A stretch of 64,000 nucleotides of DNA from BOG-931 sp963761525 (GCA_963761525.1 CAVXHG010000008.1:310001-374000); one strand, 5' to 3'; shown: positions 26,959 to 35,813, numbered from the stretch's first letter. The notes: generated by a model not told the origin, from the letters alone. Numbers and translations are program-made.

Positions 26959-27420
26959 GTGCAAAATACACGCAATTTGGAAATGCTCGGTTCCTCCGTC
27001 GTCGATCTCATCAGCTTCCTGAGCAGCCCTCAGCGCGATGATGCCCTTCTTGACGAAGCGAAGGTCAACATCGATCGCGCGCTGTTTCCACTGCTTGTGA
27101 GACTTGGAAAACATGGCACGCTGAGCGTCGCTGAGCTTGCCGACCAGGTCGGCCGTGACCACACCACGGTCAGCCGCCAGCTCGCCAAGCTGGAAAGCCT
27201 CGATCTCATCGAGAGACACGAGAGCCCGACAGATCGGCGCCGGAGTGCCGCCCGATTGACCGGTGATGGAAAAGAAATCGTGCGGGCGATTACGCTTGCT
27301 CGGCGTCGTCTGCTATCCGGAGCCCTTGCGAATTGGAGTGAAGCCGACGGAGCAGCCCTCGCGCGTCTCATCCGGCGCTTTGCGGACACTTTGATCGAAT
27401 TCGCTGACGCGCACGCGTGA
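26959..27420 (+). CDS. MarR-family transcriptional regulator
   Basis: The protein is about 153 residues from GTG at 26959 (an ATG at 26983 is an alternative). It has a MarR winged helix: HGTLSVAELADQVGRDHTTVSRQLAKLESLDLIERHESPTDRR, with the DxRxS-like wing segment DRRRSAARLTGDG. A hydrophobic N-terminal helix would provide the dimer interface. It is divergent from the FMN reductase gene and is expected to repress it and itself. The ligand is unknown. Confidence 0.85.
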   Translation: MQNTRNLEMLGSSVVDLISFLSSPQRDDALLDEAKVNIDRALFPLLVRLGKHGTLSVAELADQVGRDHTTVSRQLAKLESLDLIERHESPTDRRRSAARLTGDGKEIVRAITLARRRLLSGALANWSEADGAALARLIRRFADTLIEFADAHA

Positions 27421-27532
27421 GGCCAAGTTGCGGCGGTCTTAGCTCTTTCCTGTCGATGACATCGCTCGAATTCGTGGAAGCCGCTGACCGCGTACTCATC
27501 TGTCGCTCGCAATGCGTTTCCTTCCGGCTATG

Positions 27533-28436
27533 TCACACCCGCCGCGTCTTGATGAAATCGATGAAGGCGCGCAGCGGCGCCGGCACCAGGCGGCGTCCCG
27601 GATAATAGAGAAACGGTCCGGGAAAACTCTGCCACCACGGTTTGAGCACGGGTTCGAGCGCGCCGCTGTCGAGGTGCGGACGCAGCCAGTCTTCGAACAG
27701 ACTGATAATGCCGGTGCCGGCAATGGCGGCGTCGACAGCGAGATCGGTCGCGCCGCCGGCGCTCACCAGCAGCGGTCCCTTGGGTTCGACGCGTACGATT
27801 TCGCCGTTGCGCTCGAACTCCCATGGCGGCACGGCCCTGCTGGTGAAGCGGCTATTGAGACAATCGTGGGCGAGCAGGTCGCGCGGATGTTTGGGTCTGC
27901 CCCGGCGATCGAGATAGCCCGGCGCCGCCGCCGTTGCGAAGCGACTGCACGCGCGGCCCGATCGGTACCGCGATCATGTCCTGCTCCAGCCGTTCGCCAT
28001 AGCGGATGCCGGCGTCGCAGCCCGCCGCCAGCACATCGACAAAACTGTCGTCGGCCAGGATTTCGAGCCGGATTTCCGGATAAGCGGCCAGGAACGCCGG
28101 CACGATGGCGGGAAGGACGAGCCGCACGGCGCTGATCGGCACGTTGAGTTTGAGCGTTCCCGCCGGCTTGTCGCGAAAGCGGTTCACCACGTCGAGTGCA
28201 GCGTCGACTTCGGCGAGCGCAGGTTCGAGCTGGTCGAGAAGCCGCGCGCCGGCCTCGGTAGGCGCTACGCTCCGCGTGGTGCGGTTGAGCAGCCGGACGC
28301 CAAGCTGCGCTTCGAGCCGCCGCACGGCTTCGCTTAAGGCCGATGCGCTTGAGCCGCTGCCGCGCGCTGCATCGCGGAAACCTTTCGCCCGCGCCACCGC
28401 GACGAAGGCGTTCAAGTCGGCCAAATCTGTCGCCAT
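27533..28436 (-). pseudogene. LysR-family transcriptional regulator, frame broken once
   Basis: From ATG 28436 the protein shows a LysR helix-turn-helix (LNAFVAVARAKGFRDAARGSGSSASALSEAVRRLEAQLGVRLLNRTTRSV) and the start of the effector domain up to VPIGPRVQSL. The second half (ATAAAPGYLDRRGRPKHPRDLL... to the stop at 27533, including VPPWEFERNGEIVRV) is in another frame. Removing one base near 27935-27941 restores about 300 residues, normal for LysR. It is divergent from the aldo/keto reductase gene at 28531, which it probably controls. Confidence 0.82.
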
Positions 28437-28530
28437 TGTTCGCAAACCCGCACAGTATGTGCCGATTATATCGGATTATCGGATGCAACGGCAGGGCCTA
28501 GCTTGGCATTGTCTTTGAAAAGGAGTCCCC

Positions 28531-29424
28531 ATGCCCAGCTTTCCCACTTCCAGCATCGACAAATCCGGCACATTCAAGCTCGGCGGCCGCACCGTGAAGC
28601 GGCTCGGCTACGGCGCCATGCAGCTTGCCGGTCCCGGCGTTTATGGTCCGCCGAAAGATCGCAACACGGCGATTGCCGTGCTGCGCGAAGCAGTGGCGAG
28701 CGGCGTCGATCACATCGATACCAGCGATTTCTACGGTCCCCATGTGGTCAATCATCTGATCCGCGAGGCGCTGCATCCATATCCGGATGATCTCGTCATC
28801 GTCACCAAAATCGGCGCAACGCGCGGCGAGGATAAATCCTGGAACCCGGCGTTCTCTGCCGAAGATCTCACACAGGCGGTGCATGACAACCTGCGCAATC
28901 TGAAGGTCGACGCGCTCGACGTCGTCAATCTCCGCTTCATGTTCAGTCACCATGGGCCGGCCGAAGGGCCGATCGAGGCGCCGCTCACGGTGCTCGCCGA
29001 GCTCAAGCGCAAGGGCCTGGTGCGGCACATCGGTTTGAGCAACGCGACAGCGAAGCAGGTTGCGGATGGACGCCGCATCACCGAGATCGTCTGCGTGCAA
29101 AACCAGTACAATCTTGCGCATCGCAGCGATGACACGCTGATCGACAACCTCGAGCGGCAGGGCACCGCTTATGTGCCGTTCTTTCCGCTCGGCGGTTTCA
29201 CGCCGCTGCAATCCTCGATCCTGTCCAACGTTGCAGCGCGTCTTGGTGCAACGCCGATGCAGGTGGCGCTGGCCTGGCTGCTGCGCCGGGCGCCCAACAT
29301 CCTGCTCATTCCCGGTACGTCATCGCTCGAACATTTGCGGGAAAATCTCGCCGCGGCGGCGCTCGATCTGCCTGATGATGTGCTGAAAGAGCTGGATGGC
29401 GTTGCGACCAGCAAGGCGGCGTAG
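28531..29424 (+). CDS. Aldo/keto reductase family oxidoreductase
   Basis: The 297-residue protein has the AKR (beta/alpha)8 signatures: GGRTVKRLGYGAMQLAG at the N-terminus, VDHIDTSDFYG (catalytic Asp and Tyr), LVIVTKIGA (catalytic Lys) and the C-terminal NADPH-binding IPGTSSLEHLRENLAA. An AAGGAG ribosome-binding site precedes the ATG. Its closest-looking relatives are small-aldehyde/ketone reductases of unknown substrate. The divergent LysR gene is its likely regulator. Confidence 0.9.
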   Translation: MPSFPTSSIDKSGTFKLGGRTVKRLGYGAMQLAGPGVYGPPKDRNTAIAVLREAVASGVDHIDTSDFYGPHVVNHLIREALHPYPDDLVIVTKIGATRGEDKSWNPAFSAEDLTQAVHDNLRNLKVDALDVVNLRFMFSHHGPAEGPIEAPLTVLAELKRKGLVRHIGLSNATAKQVADGRRITEIVCVQNQYNLAHRSDDTLIDNLERQGTAYVPFFPLGGFTPLQSSILSNVAARLGATPMQVALAWLLRRAPNILLIPGTSSLEHLRENLAAAALDLPDDVLKELDGVATSKAA

Positions 29425-29444
29425 TCGTTGTGACTGAAAGAAGC

Positions 29445-29475
29445 GTAGCCCGCATGGAGCAAAGCGCAATGCGGG
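29445..29475. repeat. REP-like palindromic element 1
   Basis: The sequence can fold on itself, with CCCGCAT pairing with ATGCGGG. It lies upstream of a REP-associated transposase gene together with similar elements. Confidence 0.55.
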
Positions 29476-29494
29476 TTTCTTGACGCAACTGCTT

Positions 29495-29525
29495 CCCGGA
29501 TTTCGCTGCGCTCCATCCGGGCTAC
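29495..29525. repeat. REP-like palindromic element 2
   Basis: Arms CCCGGAT and ATCCGGG flank a short centre, followed by GCTAC. A shortened relative of the same element occurs downstream of the transposase gene at 30166-30186, and a half-copy lies at 29582-29593. Confidence 0.6.
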
Positions 29526-29566
29526 ACTGCGTACTGCGTCGATTATTGCTACACTGCGTACTGCGT
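29521..29566. repeat. Direct repeat pair of 19 bp
   Basis: The 19 bases at 29521-29539 recur exactly at 29548-29566. Both copies begin with the GCTAC that ends REP-like element 2, so the repeat may come from tandem duplication of the element's edge. Confidence 0.7.
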
Positions 29567-29626
29567 ACGAATTATTTGCTTGATCCGGGCTACCGGCTGG
29601 CTGTGGGTGCGGAATAAACTTGGCGC

Positions 29627-30163
29627 ATGGTACGCTATCGCCGCAACTTCGTTCCGGGCGGAACTTATTTCTTCACGGTCACGCTCGCGGACCGGCGCGC
29701 GCGGACGCTTGTGGAGCATGTCGGTGCGCTGCGAGCTGCGTTTCGCACCACCCGCCGCGAAAGGCCGTTCACGATCGATGCCATTGTCATTCTGCCCGAG
29801 CACTTGCATGCGGTCTTCACGCTGCCGCTAGACGATGCGGATTTCTCTGGCCGCTGGCGGCGTATCAAGAGCCTGTTCACCCGATCGGTTGCCGCCACGG
29901 GAGCGGCGCATCCCGGCAAGCGTAAAGGCGAATATGCGTTGTGGCAGCGCCGGTTCTGGGAGCACACCATCCGCGATGACGGCGACCTCGCCCGTCATAT
30001 CGATTACATCCACATCAATCCGCTCAAACATGGTCTGGTCTCGCGCGTGACGGACTGGCCGTACTCGTCGTTTCACCGCTACGTGCGGCAGGGATTACTG
30101 CCACAGGACTGGGCCGGCGACGTCGGGAGTGGCGACGCAGGCTTCGGCGAGCGGCGAAGTTGA
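29627..30163 (+). CDS. REP-associated tyrosine transposase (RAYT, IS200-like Y1 family)
   Basis: The 178-residue protein has the Y1-transposase/RAYT signatures: an N-terminal GGTYFFTVTLADR strand, the HUH-type metal-binding motif in LPEHLHAVFTL, and DYIHINPLKHGLV carrying the catalytic Tyr. REP-like palindromes flank the gene on both sides. RAYTs are single-copy domesticated transposases thought to move or maintain REP elements. The length is normal. The GC content matches neighbours, so it is likely an old resident. Confidence 0.88.
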   Translation: MVRYRRNFVPGGTYFFTVTLADRRARTLVEHVGALRAAFRTTRRERPFTIDAIVILPEHLHAVFTLPLDDADFSGRWRRIKSLFTRSVAATGAAHPGKRKGEYALWQRRFWEHTIRDDGDLARHIDYIHINPLKHGLVSRVTDWPYSSFHRYVRQGLLPQDWAGDVGSGDAGFGERRS

Positions 30164-30165
30164 CC

Positions 30166-30186
30166 CGGATTTCGCTGCGCTACACC
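30166..30186. repeat. REP-like element, truncated downstream copy
   Basis: This half-copy shares the CCCGGATTTCGCTGCGCT core with the full element at 29495 and lacks the second arm. It begins right after the transposase stop. Confidence 0.5.
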
Positions 30187-30194
30187 CCCGCCGC

Positions 30195-30231
30195 AAAAAG
30201 AAAAACTCCCCCTCCCGGTCAGGGGAGGGAG
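30195..30231 (-). terminator. Rho-independent terminator of the 30314-31984 gene
   Basis: Reading the minus strand, a GC-rich hairpin (arms of CTCCC/GGGAG type, extended by CCCCT/AGGGG-like pairs) is followed by TTTTTCTTTTT. It lies between the transposase gene and the stop of the beta-propeller gene. Confidence 0.7.
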
Positions 30232-30261
30232 AGCTTTCGGTCTTCTCGTCGTAGATTACTA

Positions 30262-30310
30262 GAGCATGATCCGGAAAAGTGGATACCGGTTTTCCGAAAA
30301 GATCATGCTC
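30262..30310. repeat. 49-bp palindromic dispersed repeat, copy A
   Basis: A 49-base element with terminal arms GAGCATGATC and GATCATGCTC and inner arms CGGAAAA and TTTTCCG. It is identical, in opposite orientation, to the element at 37066-37114. Such elements are frequent between genes in Bradyrhizobium relatives. Confidence 0.85.
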
Positions 30311-30313
30311 CAC

Positions 30314-31984
30314 TTAGTCCAGCGGCTCGACCTTCACGATGCGATGATCGTGATTGGAGCCGACCCAGAACGTCACCGGCGTCGTCGTGTTGTCGATGAA
30401 CACCGTGCGCATGTTGGTATCGGACGGCATCAGATACTGCAGGGTCTGACCGGTCTTCGGGTCCATGCGCACGACGCGGTCGGTCGACATGGTGGAAGCC
30501 CAGATCTCGCCGTTCTTGTCGAAATTCGCCCGGTAGGGGTAGGTGTATTCCGGCAGAGTGTATTCGGTGAACTGCTCGGTCTTGGGGTCGAACAGCGCGA
30601 CCTTGCTGGTGCGATATTCGGTCACCAGCACGCGGTCCTGACTGTCGATCTCCATGCGGCGGTCGCGCGAATGGGCCGTCGGTGTTGCGTACCACGTCAC
30701 TTCGCCGGTCTTGGCGTCGATCTTGCCAAGATGGCCTTCGGTGAACTCCGCCATCCAGAGATTGTTCTTGGAGTTGGCCATCACCTGATAGATGCCGGCG
30801 TGCGCTACGCCAGGCAGCTTGTCGAGCGGGGTGAATTTCTCCCAGGCCCCGGTGCCGAGATCGACCCGGAAGATTTCCTGGGTGCCGACGCTCTTGGTCC
30901 ACACCTTGTTGTCGACCTCATAGTGCAGGCCGGTGAAGTTGAGCTGCACGCGGTCGTCGTTCCACTTGGCGTCGAGCGGATAGTATTTGATCTCGCCGGT
31001 CTTCGGATCGAGACAACCGAGCGAGCCTTGGTACATGGTGTCGAACCAGATCTTGCCCAGATGGTCGAACTCGATGCTGAGCAGACCGGTCGGCGCGTTC
31101 GGCTTGAACGTCTTGATCGGGTATTGGGTGAGCTGAAGCGTCTTCGGATTGAACTTGCCGATGAACATCTGGCCGAAGTCCGAATACCAGACGTTGCCTT
31201 CCTTATCGACCAGGATGTCATGCGGCTCGGTGGTCTCGAGGCCCATATCGTATTCGGTGGTGATGACGTGGGTTTCGCGGCCGGTCGGACGCGGCAAGGT
31301 CTGCAGTGGGTACTGCCAGTTGTCGACCGCGGACAGGTTAATCGAGGCGAGATAGTTCGCCATGTTGCGGTACTGCTCCGGCGTGCCGGCGCGTGAGCGA
31401 TCGAGCATCGGCTGCGGCTTGATCGGCTGGCTCACCGCGCCATAGCCCATCATCCGCGAGATCACCTGCGTCCACTCATCGGAATTGTGCGTCGAGCGGA
31501 CAATACGCTCCATGGTATGGCAGCTCGTGCAGTTGAGCAGCATCGCCTTCTGCTCTTCGGTGCCGGGGATGCTCTTCATCCATTCGGCATTGGTCATCTG
31601 GTCGGGCAGGTATTTGGTCTTGACCAGTTTCAGGTCGACGTTGGCTGTCTTCTCGCCAACCACATCGGTTGCGGCCGGCGTGGAGAGGTCATAACCGACC
31701 GCGCGGATCGCGATGGAGTAATGGCCGGGCTCCAGGCGGTTTTCCGGGAAGGCGTAATGGCCTTTGGCGTCGGTGATGACGCTGGTCTGGACGATCGAAC
31801 CGTCCTTGTGCGCGGTAACAACCACGCCCTCCATGTTGCCTTCGGCTTCGGAGGAGACCTGGCCGGCAAGAGCGGAGGACTGTACGGATGGCGGATTGTC
31901 GGCGCGCACCGCCGATGGTGGCACCTGCGCAAAAATCAGCGCCAGCGCCGTCGTCATGCCAAGCATCGCGATGGATTTCATCAT
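30314..31984 (-). CDS. Secreted carboxypeptidase-regulatory / CxxCH / Vgb-like beta-propeller protein
   Basis: The 556-residue protein combines three parts. A signal peptide (about residues 1-28) precedes a carboxypeptidase-regulatory beta-sandwich (about 35-122, with GQVSSEAEGNMEGVVV and YAFPENRLEPGHYSI). A c-type-cytochrome-like segment with CTSCH at residues 152-156 follows (about 135-200). The rest (about 205-556) is a streptogramin-lyase-like (Vgb/SMP-30) propeller with repeated blade motifs such as EPHDILVDKEGNVWYSDFG. The single heme motif and export suggest a periplasmic electron-transfer enzyme rather than an antibiotic lyase. It stands alone with its own terminator. Function is inferred only. 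Confidence 0.82.
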   Translation of the reverse strand: MMKSIAMLGMTTALALIFAQVPPSAVRADNPPSVQSSALAGQVSSEAEGNMEGVVVTAHKDGSIVQTSVITDAKGHYAFPENRLEPGHYSIAIRAVGYDLSTPAATDVVGEKTANVDLKLVKTKYLPDQMTNAEWMKSIPGTEEQKAMLLNCTSCHTMERIVRSTHNSDEWTQVISRMMGYGAVSQPIKPQPMLDRSRAGTPEQYRNMANYLASINLSAVDNWQYPLQTLPRPTGRETHVITTEYDMGLETTEPHDILVDKEGNVWYSDFGQMFIGKFNPKTLQLTQYPIKTFKPNAPTGLLSIEFDHLGKIWFDTMYQGSLGCLDPKTGEIKYYPLDAKWNDDRVQLNFTGLHYEVDNKVWTKSVGTQEIFRVDLGTGAWEKFTPLDKLPGVAHAGIYQVMANSKNNLWMAEFTEGHLGKIDAKTGEVTWYATPTAHSRDRRMEIDSQDRVLVTEYRTSKVALFDPKTEQFTEYTLPEYTYPYRANFDKNGEIWASTMSTDRVVRMDPKTGQTLQYLMPSDTNMRTVFIDNTTTPVTFWVGSNHDHRIVKVEPLD

Positions 31985-32110
31985 TCGCTCCCTAGGAATC
32001 CGGCCGCTTATTGGTGAGGCGGTTTGTCGCTATCTTGCGCTTGTCGCAGGGAGTCGACAAGGGCCTCGGCAGTTATCTGCCGCTCATCCCTGCCAAGGCA
32101 GAGACCCAGC

Positions 32111-32136
32111 CTGGATTCCCGCTGTCGCGGGACTGA
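32111..32136. repeat. Short palindromic dispersed element
   Basis: Arms TCCCGC and GCGGGA flank a four-base loop inside a sequence that reads like the common GGATTCCCGC...GCGGGA intergenic element of alphaproteobacteria. No gene is seen in 31985-32201. Confidence 0.5.
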
Positions 32137-32201
32137 GCGAAAAAAGAGCGCGACATCGCGCGCTCAAGTGCCGCTTCGGTCAAAGGCCCGGCGTTTCGCT
32201 C

Positions 32202-33101
32202 TTAGTCGAGATTGCCGAACTTGCCGTGCTCGAACTCCGGCAGTGCGGGAGGACCCCAGATGCTGCGATCTTCTTTCTTCCAGACCTTCGGACGCTGCGG
32301 ACGGTCCCGATGCCAGGGCCGCGGGTCCCAATAGCCGAGTTCTTCATTCTTCATCTGATCGAGTTCGGCGTAGAGCTCCAAAACCTGATCGTCGGCGGTG
32401 CGGTGAAAGATCGCGACGTTGTGGCCCGGGCCGAGACGCACCGGTCCCCACACGATCGGGATGCGAATACGCGAAAGCAGCTCGGAGGAATTCTGCAGTT
32501 GAGCGAAGTCTTTCAGCTCGAAGGCCATATGATGCATGCGCACCGTTTGGCCGCGAATGAAATTGACGACGTGGTGATCGGCGTTGCAGCGCATAAAGAC
32601 GAAGAAATCTTCGATCCAGTCGGAAATCCGGAAGCCCATGATGCGCTGATAAAAATCCGCCATCGCAGCGGGATCCGGAACGACGAAAGCCAAGTGTCCG
32701 AATTTCAGCGGTCCGGCAATCAGGTCAGTGCCATTGTCGAGGAAACTCCATTGCGCGAAGAGGTCGATATAGGTTCCTTTCGGGTCCTGAAAGGTCAGCA
32801 TCTCCGGATGGCCGGGCGTTGCATCGGTGCGGCGGGTGCTCTCGATGCCTTCGCTTTTCAGCCAGCGCTGGATCGCCGCCAGGTCAGAACCCGCTGCCAC
32901 CTCGAACGACAGGCGTTTGCATCGCTGATGCTGGCCCTTTTGCAGTTCCAGCGACAACATGCCGAGGCGGCTTGCAAAATAAGCGCCTTCACTGGTCCGG
33001 CTGCTGAGAATGAGGCCGACCGCCTGGGTATAATGTTCGATCGCCTTGTCCAGATCGGACGTTTCGAAAGTGGCGTGGCCAATTCTGCAAACTTTTAGCA
33101 T
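32202..33101 (-). CDS. Extradiol ring-cleavage dioxygenase-like VOC protein
   Basis: The 299-residue protein has two VOC domains like catechol 2,3-dioxygenases. The C-terminal domain carries the expected 2-His-1-Glu iron ligands: His in KFGHLAFVV, His in VRMHHMAFEL and Glu in VLELYAELDQ. The N-terminal domain begins VCRIGHATFETSDLDKAIEHY. Such enzymes cleave catechol-type rings with O2. The long C-terminal tail (GYWDPRPWHRDRPQRPKVW) is characteristic of some biphenyl/bacterial meta-cleavage relatives. No other aromatic genes are adjacent, so the substrate is open. Confidence 0.8.
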   Translation of the reverse strand: MLKVCRIGHATFETSDLDKAIEHYTQAVGLILSSRTSEGAYFASRLGMLSLELQKGQHQRCKRLSFEVAAGSDLAAIQRWLKSEGIESTRRTDATPGHPEMLTFQDPKGTYIDLFAQWSFLDNGTDLIAGPLKFGHLAFVVPDPAAMADFYQRIMGFRISDWIEDFFVFMRCNADHHVVNFIRGQTVRMHHMAFELKDFAQLQNSSELLSRIRIPIVWGPVRLGPGHNVAIFHRTADDQVLELYAELDQMKNEELGYWDPRPWHRDRPQRPKVWKKEDRSIWGPPALPEFEHGKFGNLD

Positions 33102-33202
33102 CCGTGAATTTCCTTCCGTGAACTTCCTTCAATGAATGGAGCCGTCAAAGCTGTCCGGTGCGGATCAAGCGCAATTCCGGTGGTGCCTTGCAATGATCGG
33201 GT

Positions 33203-34138
33203 TTAGACGACGCCACGTAAAGCGGCGTCGAGCAACAGTCCCGCGAACAGGATCAGGCCGGCGTCACGGTCGGATTTGAAGACCCGGAGGCAGTTGTCGG
33301 GATCGGCGGTATCGAGGCGGACGACCTGCCAGCCAAGATGTGCCGCGAAGGCGAGCAGCCCGAGCCAAAACCAGAGACCGCCGCCCGCAAGCGCGCCAGC
33401 GGCGCCGATCAGGACAACTGCGATGGCGTAAAACAACACCAGCATCGGCTTGGTGCGCTCGCCAAACAGCAACGCCGTCGATTTGATGCCGATCAGTGCA
33501 TCGTCCTCGCGATCCTGATGGGCGTAGATGGTGTCATAGCCGATCACCCAGGAGATCGACCCGGCGTAAAGCAGGAGCGGGGCAACATCGAGCCGGCCGA
33601 ACGCGCCCGCCCAGCCCATCAGCGCGCCCCAGGAAAAGGCAAGCCCGAGCACGATTTGCGGCCAATAGGTGATGCGCTTCATGAACGGATAGATCACGAC
33701 GATCAGTAACGAGGCGATGCCGAGCGCAATGGTGAAGCCGTTGAAGCTGAGCAGTACCGCAAGCCCGATCAGCGCTTGCAGGGCGAGAAAGACGAAAGCT
33801 TGCAGCACGCTGACCTGGCCCGACGGGATGGGCCGCGACCGCGTGCGCTCCACGCTGCCGTCGAGGTCGCGGTCGACAATATCGTTCCAGGTGCAGCCGG
33901 CGCCGCGCATGGCGAACGCGCCGATGAAGAACAGCGCGATGTGAAGGAGGCTCGGCGCGCGTGCGTGCGCGGCGACAGCGGCCAGCGCCGCCGACCACCA
34001 GCACGGCAGCAGCAGCAGCCACGATCCGATCGGCCGGTCGAGGCGGGCGAGGCGGAGATAGGGACGTGACCAGGCCGGTGCGAACGTATCAACCCAATTA
34101 CCGGTCGCGTCGGCGACCGAACCGGGCCCTGCGCTCAT
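33203..34138 (-). CDS. ubiA: 4-hydroxybenzoate polyprenyltransferase
   Basis: The 311-residue membrane protein has both Asp-rich motifs of UbiA prenyltransferases, NDIVDRDLDGSVERTRSRPIPSG and DTIYAHQDREDD, and the RLDRPIGSWLLLLPCWW start. It attaches a polyprenyl chain to 4-hydroxybenzoate in ubiquinone synthesis at the inner membrane. Its start overlaps the stop of the upstream proline-rich protein gene by 4 bp (ATGA), so the two are translationally coupled. Confidence 0.93.
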   Translation of the reverse strand: MSAGPGSVADATGNWVDTFAPAWSRPYLRLARLDRPIGSWLLLLPCWWSAALAAVAAHARAPSLLHIALFFIGAFAMRGAGCTWNDIVDRDLDGSVERTRSRPIPSGQVSVLQAFVFLALQALIGLAVLLSFNGFTIALGIASLLIVVIYPFMKRITYWPQIVLGLAFSWGALMGWAGAFGRLDVAPLLLYAGSISWVIGYDTIYAHQDREDDALIGIKSTALLFGERTKPMLVLFYAIAVVLIGAAGALAGGGLWFWLGLLAFAAHLGWQVVRLDTADPDNCLRVFKSDRDAGLILFAGLLLDAALRGVV

Positions 34139-34815
34139 CGGGCCAGCGGATTGCCGGTCAGCAAATCCAGCGTGCCCTTGCCGGTCTTGGTGTTCTTAGC
34201 CGTATCGAGTGTCGGCGTACCGAGCGCGTCGCTGAGTGACGGCGGCTTCGGTGCCGGAGCTTCCGCGCAAACCTTGTCGCGGAATTCAACGGTCTTTTGG
34301 TGGCTGGCCTTCGCATTTGCGACAGCCTGTGGGGGAACGCCGCACGCCGCCTGGTTATCGACCAGAAACTTCACCACCTTGGTTTCTTGTTCAACGAAGT
34401 GCGTGACGGCGCCGCACATGACCTTGCGGTCGTGCGATTTGGCCGCCTCCTGAATTGCGTGCCCTCTGACTTCGGCTTCATCCTTCAGCTTCGGGAAGCT
34501 GGCGCAGATGGCGGCCGGCCCTTGCGGTGGACCACCGAAGCCGCCGCCTTGCGGGGGACCAAAACCGCCTGGCGCGGAAGCCTGACTCGGAGCTCCACCC
34601 CCTGGCGCCGGGAACACGCCTTGCGAGCCGGTAGGGGGCGGCGCCGGAAACCCGCCTTGGTTGCCCCCGCCTTGGTTGCCCATGGGCGGCGGGGGCGGAA
34701 ACACGCCCTGGGCGCCTGTGGGCGGCGGAGGCGGAAATACGCCTTGCGCGAGGGCGGCGGCCGGCAACATGACCGTCACCGCGACAGCGAACGCGGCGGC
34801 AAGGCTCCGATTCAT
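34135..34815 (-). CDS. Secreted proline/glycine-rich protein with conserved Cys-containing C-terminal domain
   Basis: The protein is 226 residues from ATG 34815 (chosen because it starts a clean signal peptide cleaved after ALAQ). Residues about 24-95 are low-complexity Pro/Gly-rich with repeated GVFPPPPPTGAQ-type units. The C-terminal part (about 96-190) has four Cys (AICASFPKL, VMCGAVTHF, QAACGVPPQA, DKVCAEAP) and looks like a small helical exported domain. The gene overlaps ubiA by 4 bp. I do not recognise a function; the Pro-rich part may span the envelope or bind peptidoglycan. Confidence 0.75.
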   Translation of the reverse strand: MNRSLAAAFAVAVTVMLPAAALAQGVFPPPPPTGAQGVFPPPPPMGNQGGGNQGGFPAPPPTGSQGVFPAPGGGAPSQASAPGGFGPPQGGGFGGPPQGPAAICASFPKLKDEAEVRGHAIQEAAKSHDRKVMCGAVTHFVEQETKVVKFLVDNQAACGVPPQAVANAKASHQKTVEFRDKVCAEAPAPKPPSLSDALGTPTLDTAKNTKTGKGTLDLLTGNPLAR

Positions 34816-34999
34816 ACGGGTCAGTTCCCTAATTCCCCGAGGCAATTCCATAGCTATGCCGCATTAATGACGGGTTGAATTCGGCGACTTGGGGGCAGAA
34901 TGCCGCAAAGGCGCACGGGTGCGACTCTGGCGCACATCTCGCAACGGCGGTAAAGCGAAAAGCACGTTCAAAGACATGTTCCAAGATACGGCCTAAGTC

Positions 35000-35741
35000 A
35001 TGCCAGGCTACGATTTCCGCAGTCCCCGGCTTTACGTCGAGGCCCCGCTGGTGGCGGCCGGCATCGTCGCGCTCGAAAGCGCGCAGGCTCATTATCTCAC
35101 GACGGTGCTGCGGCTTAAATCAGGCGCGCCGGTGCTGGTATTCAATGGCCGCGATGGGGAATGGAGCGCGACGATCGAGGTGCAACGGCGCGGCGCTTCG
35201 CTCCGTATCGGCGAGCCTGTCCGCGCCCAGACCGTTGCCGCCGATTTGCATTATCTGTTCGCGCCGCTCAAGGCTGCGCGGCTTGATTACATGGTGCAGA
35301 AGGCGGTCGAGATGGGCGCCGCGCGATTGCAGCCGGTGCTGACCCGCCACACCCAAACGGCGCGCGTCAATACCGAGCGGATGCGGGCCAATGCGGTCGA
35401 GGCGGCGGAGCAGTGCGGTGTGCTGGCCGTGCCGGTGGTTGGCGAGCCGGTGACCTTTCAGGCGCTGCTCGCGGCCCGCGATCCGGCGCGCTGGCTGATC
35501 TTCTGCGATGAAGATGCCGAGGTGACCAATCCGATTGCGGCGCTTGCGGTGGTGCCGCGAGCACGCACCGCTCGGCGTGCTGATCGGACCGGAAGGCGGC
35601 TTCGCGGACGACGAGCGCACGGCGCTGCTTAAATCGCCGAACGTGGTGCGCGTTTGTCTGGGTCCACGCATCTTGCGCGCCGACACCGCCGCAGTCGCGG
35701 CGCTGACGATCGTTCAGGCTGTGATCGGGGATTGGGGCTGA
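35000..35741 (+). pseudogene. rsmE: 16S rRNA m3U1498 methyltransferase RsmE, frame broken once
   Basis: The first part, from ATG 35000, has the RsmE N-terminal PUA-like domain and LKAARLDYMVQKAVEMGAARLQPV. After TNPIAALA the frame changes, and the SPOUT knot motifs continue in another frame: APLGVLIGPEGGFADDE and VCLGPRILRADTA (the SAM-binding LGxRILRxxTA). One extra base (or two missing) near 35551-35561 explains the break; corrected length is about 246 residues, normal for RsmE. Both halves are well conserved, so the gene is probably intact in the organism. Confidence 0.85.
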
Positions 35742-35813
35742 GAGAGAACCGAAGAGGCGACGCTCTACATCACCGAGCTGCACGAGGGCCTCGCCGCTCA
35801 TGAAGCGCTCCTC

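Noticed and set aside
30266..31396. 376-codon plus-strand frame inside the beta-propeller gene
   Set aside because: Antisense shadow; no motifs, while the minus strand has signal peptide, CxxCH and propeller repeats.
30314..31984. Virginiamycin B lyase (antibiotic resistance) call
   Set aside because: Only the propeller resembles Vgb; the heme motif, regulatory domain and export signal point to another role.
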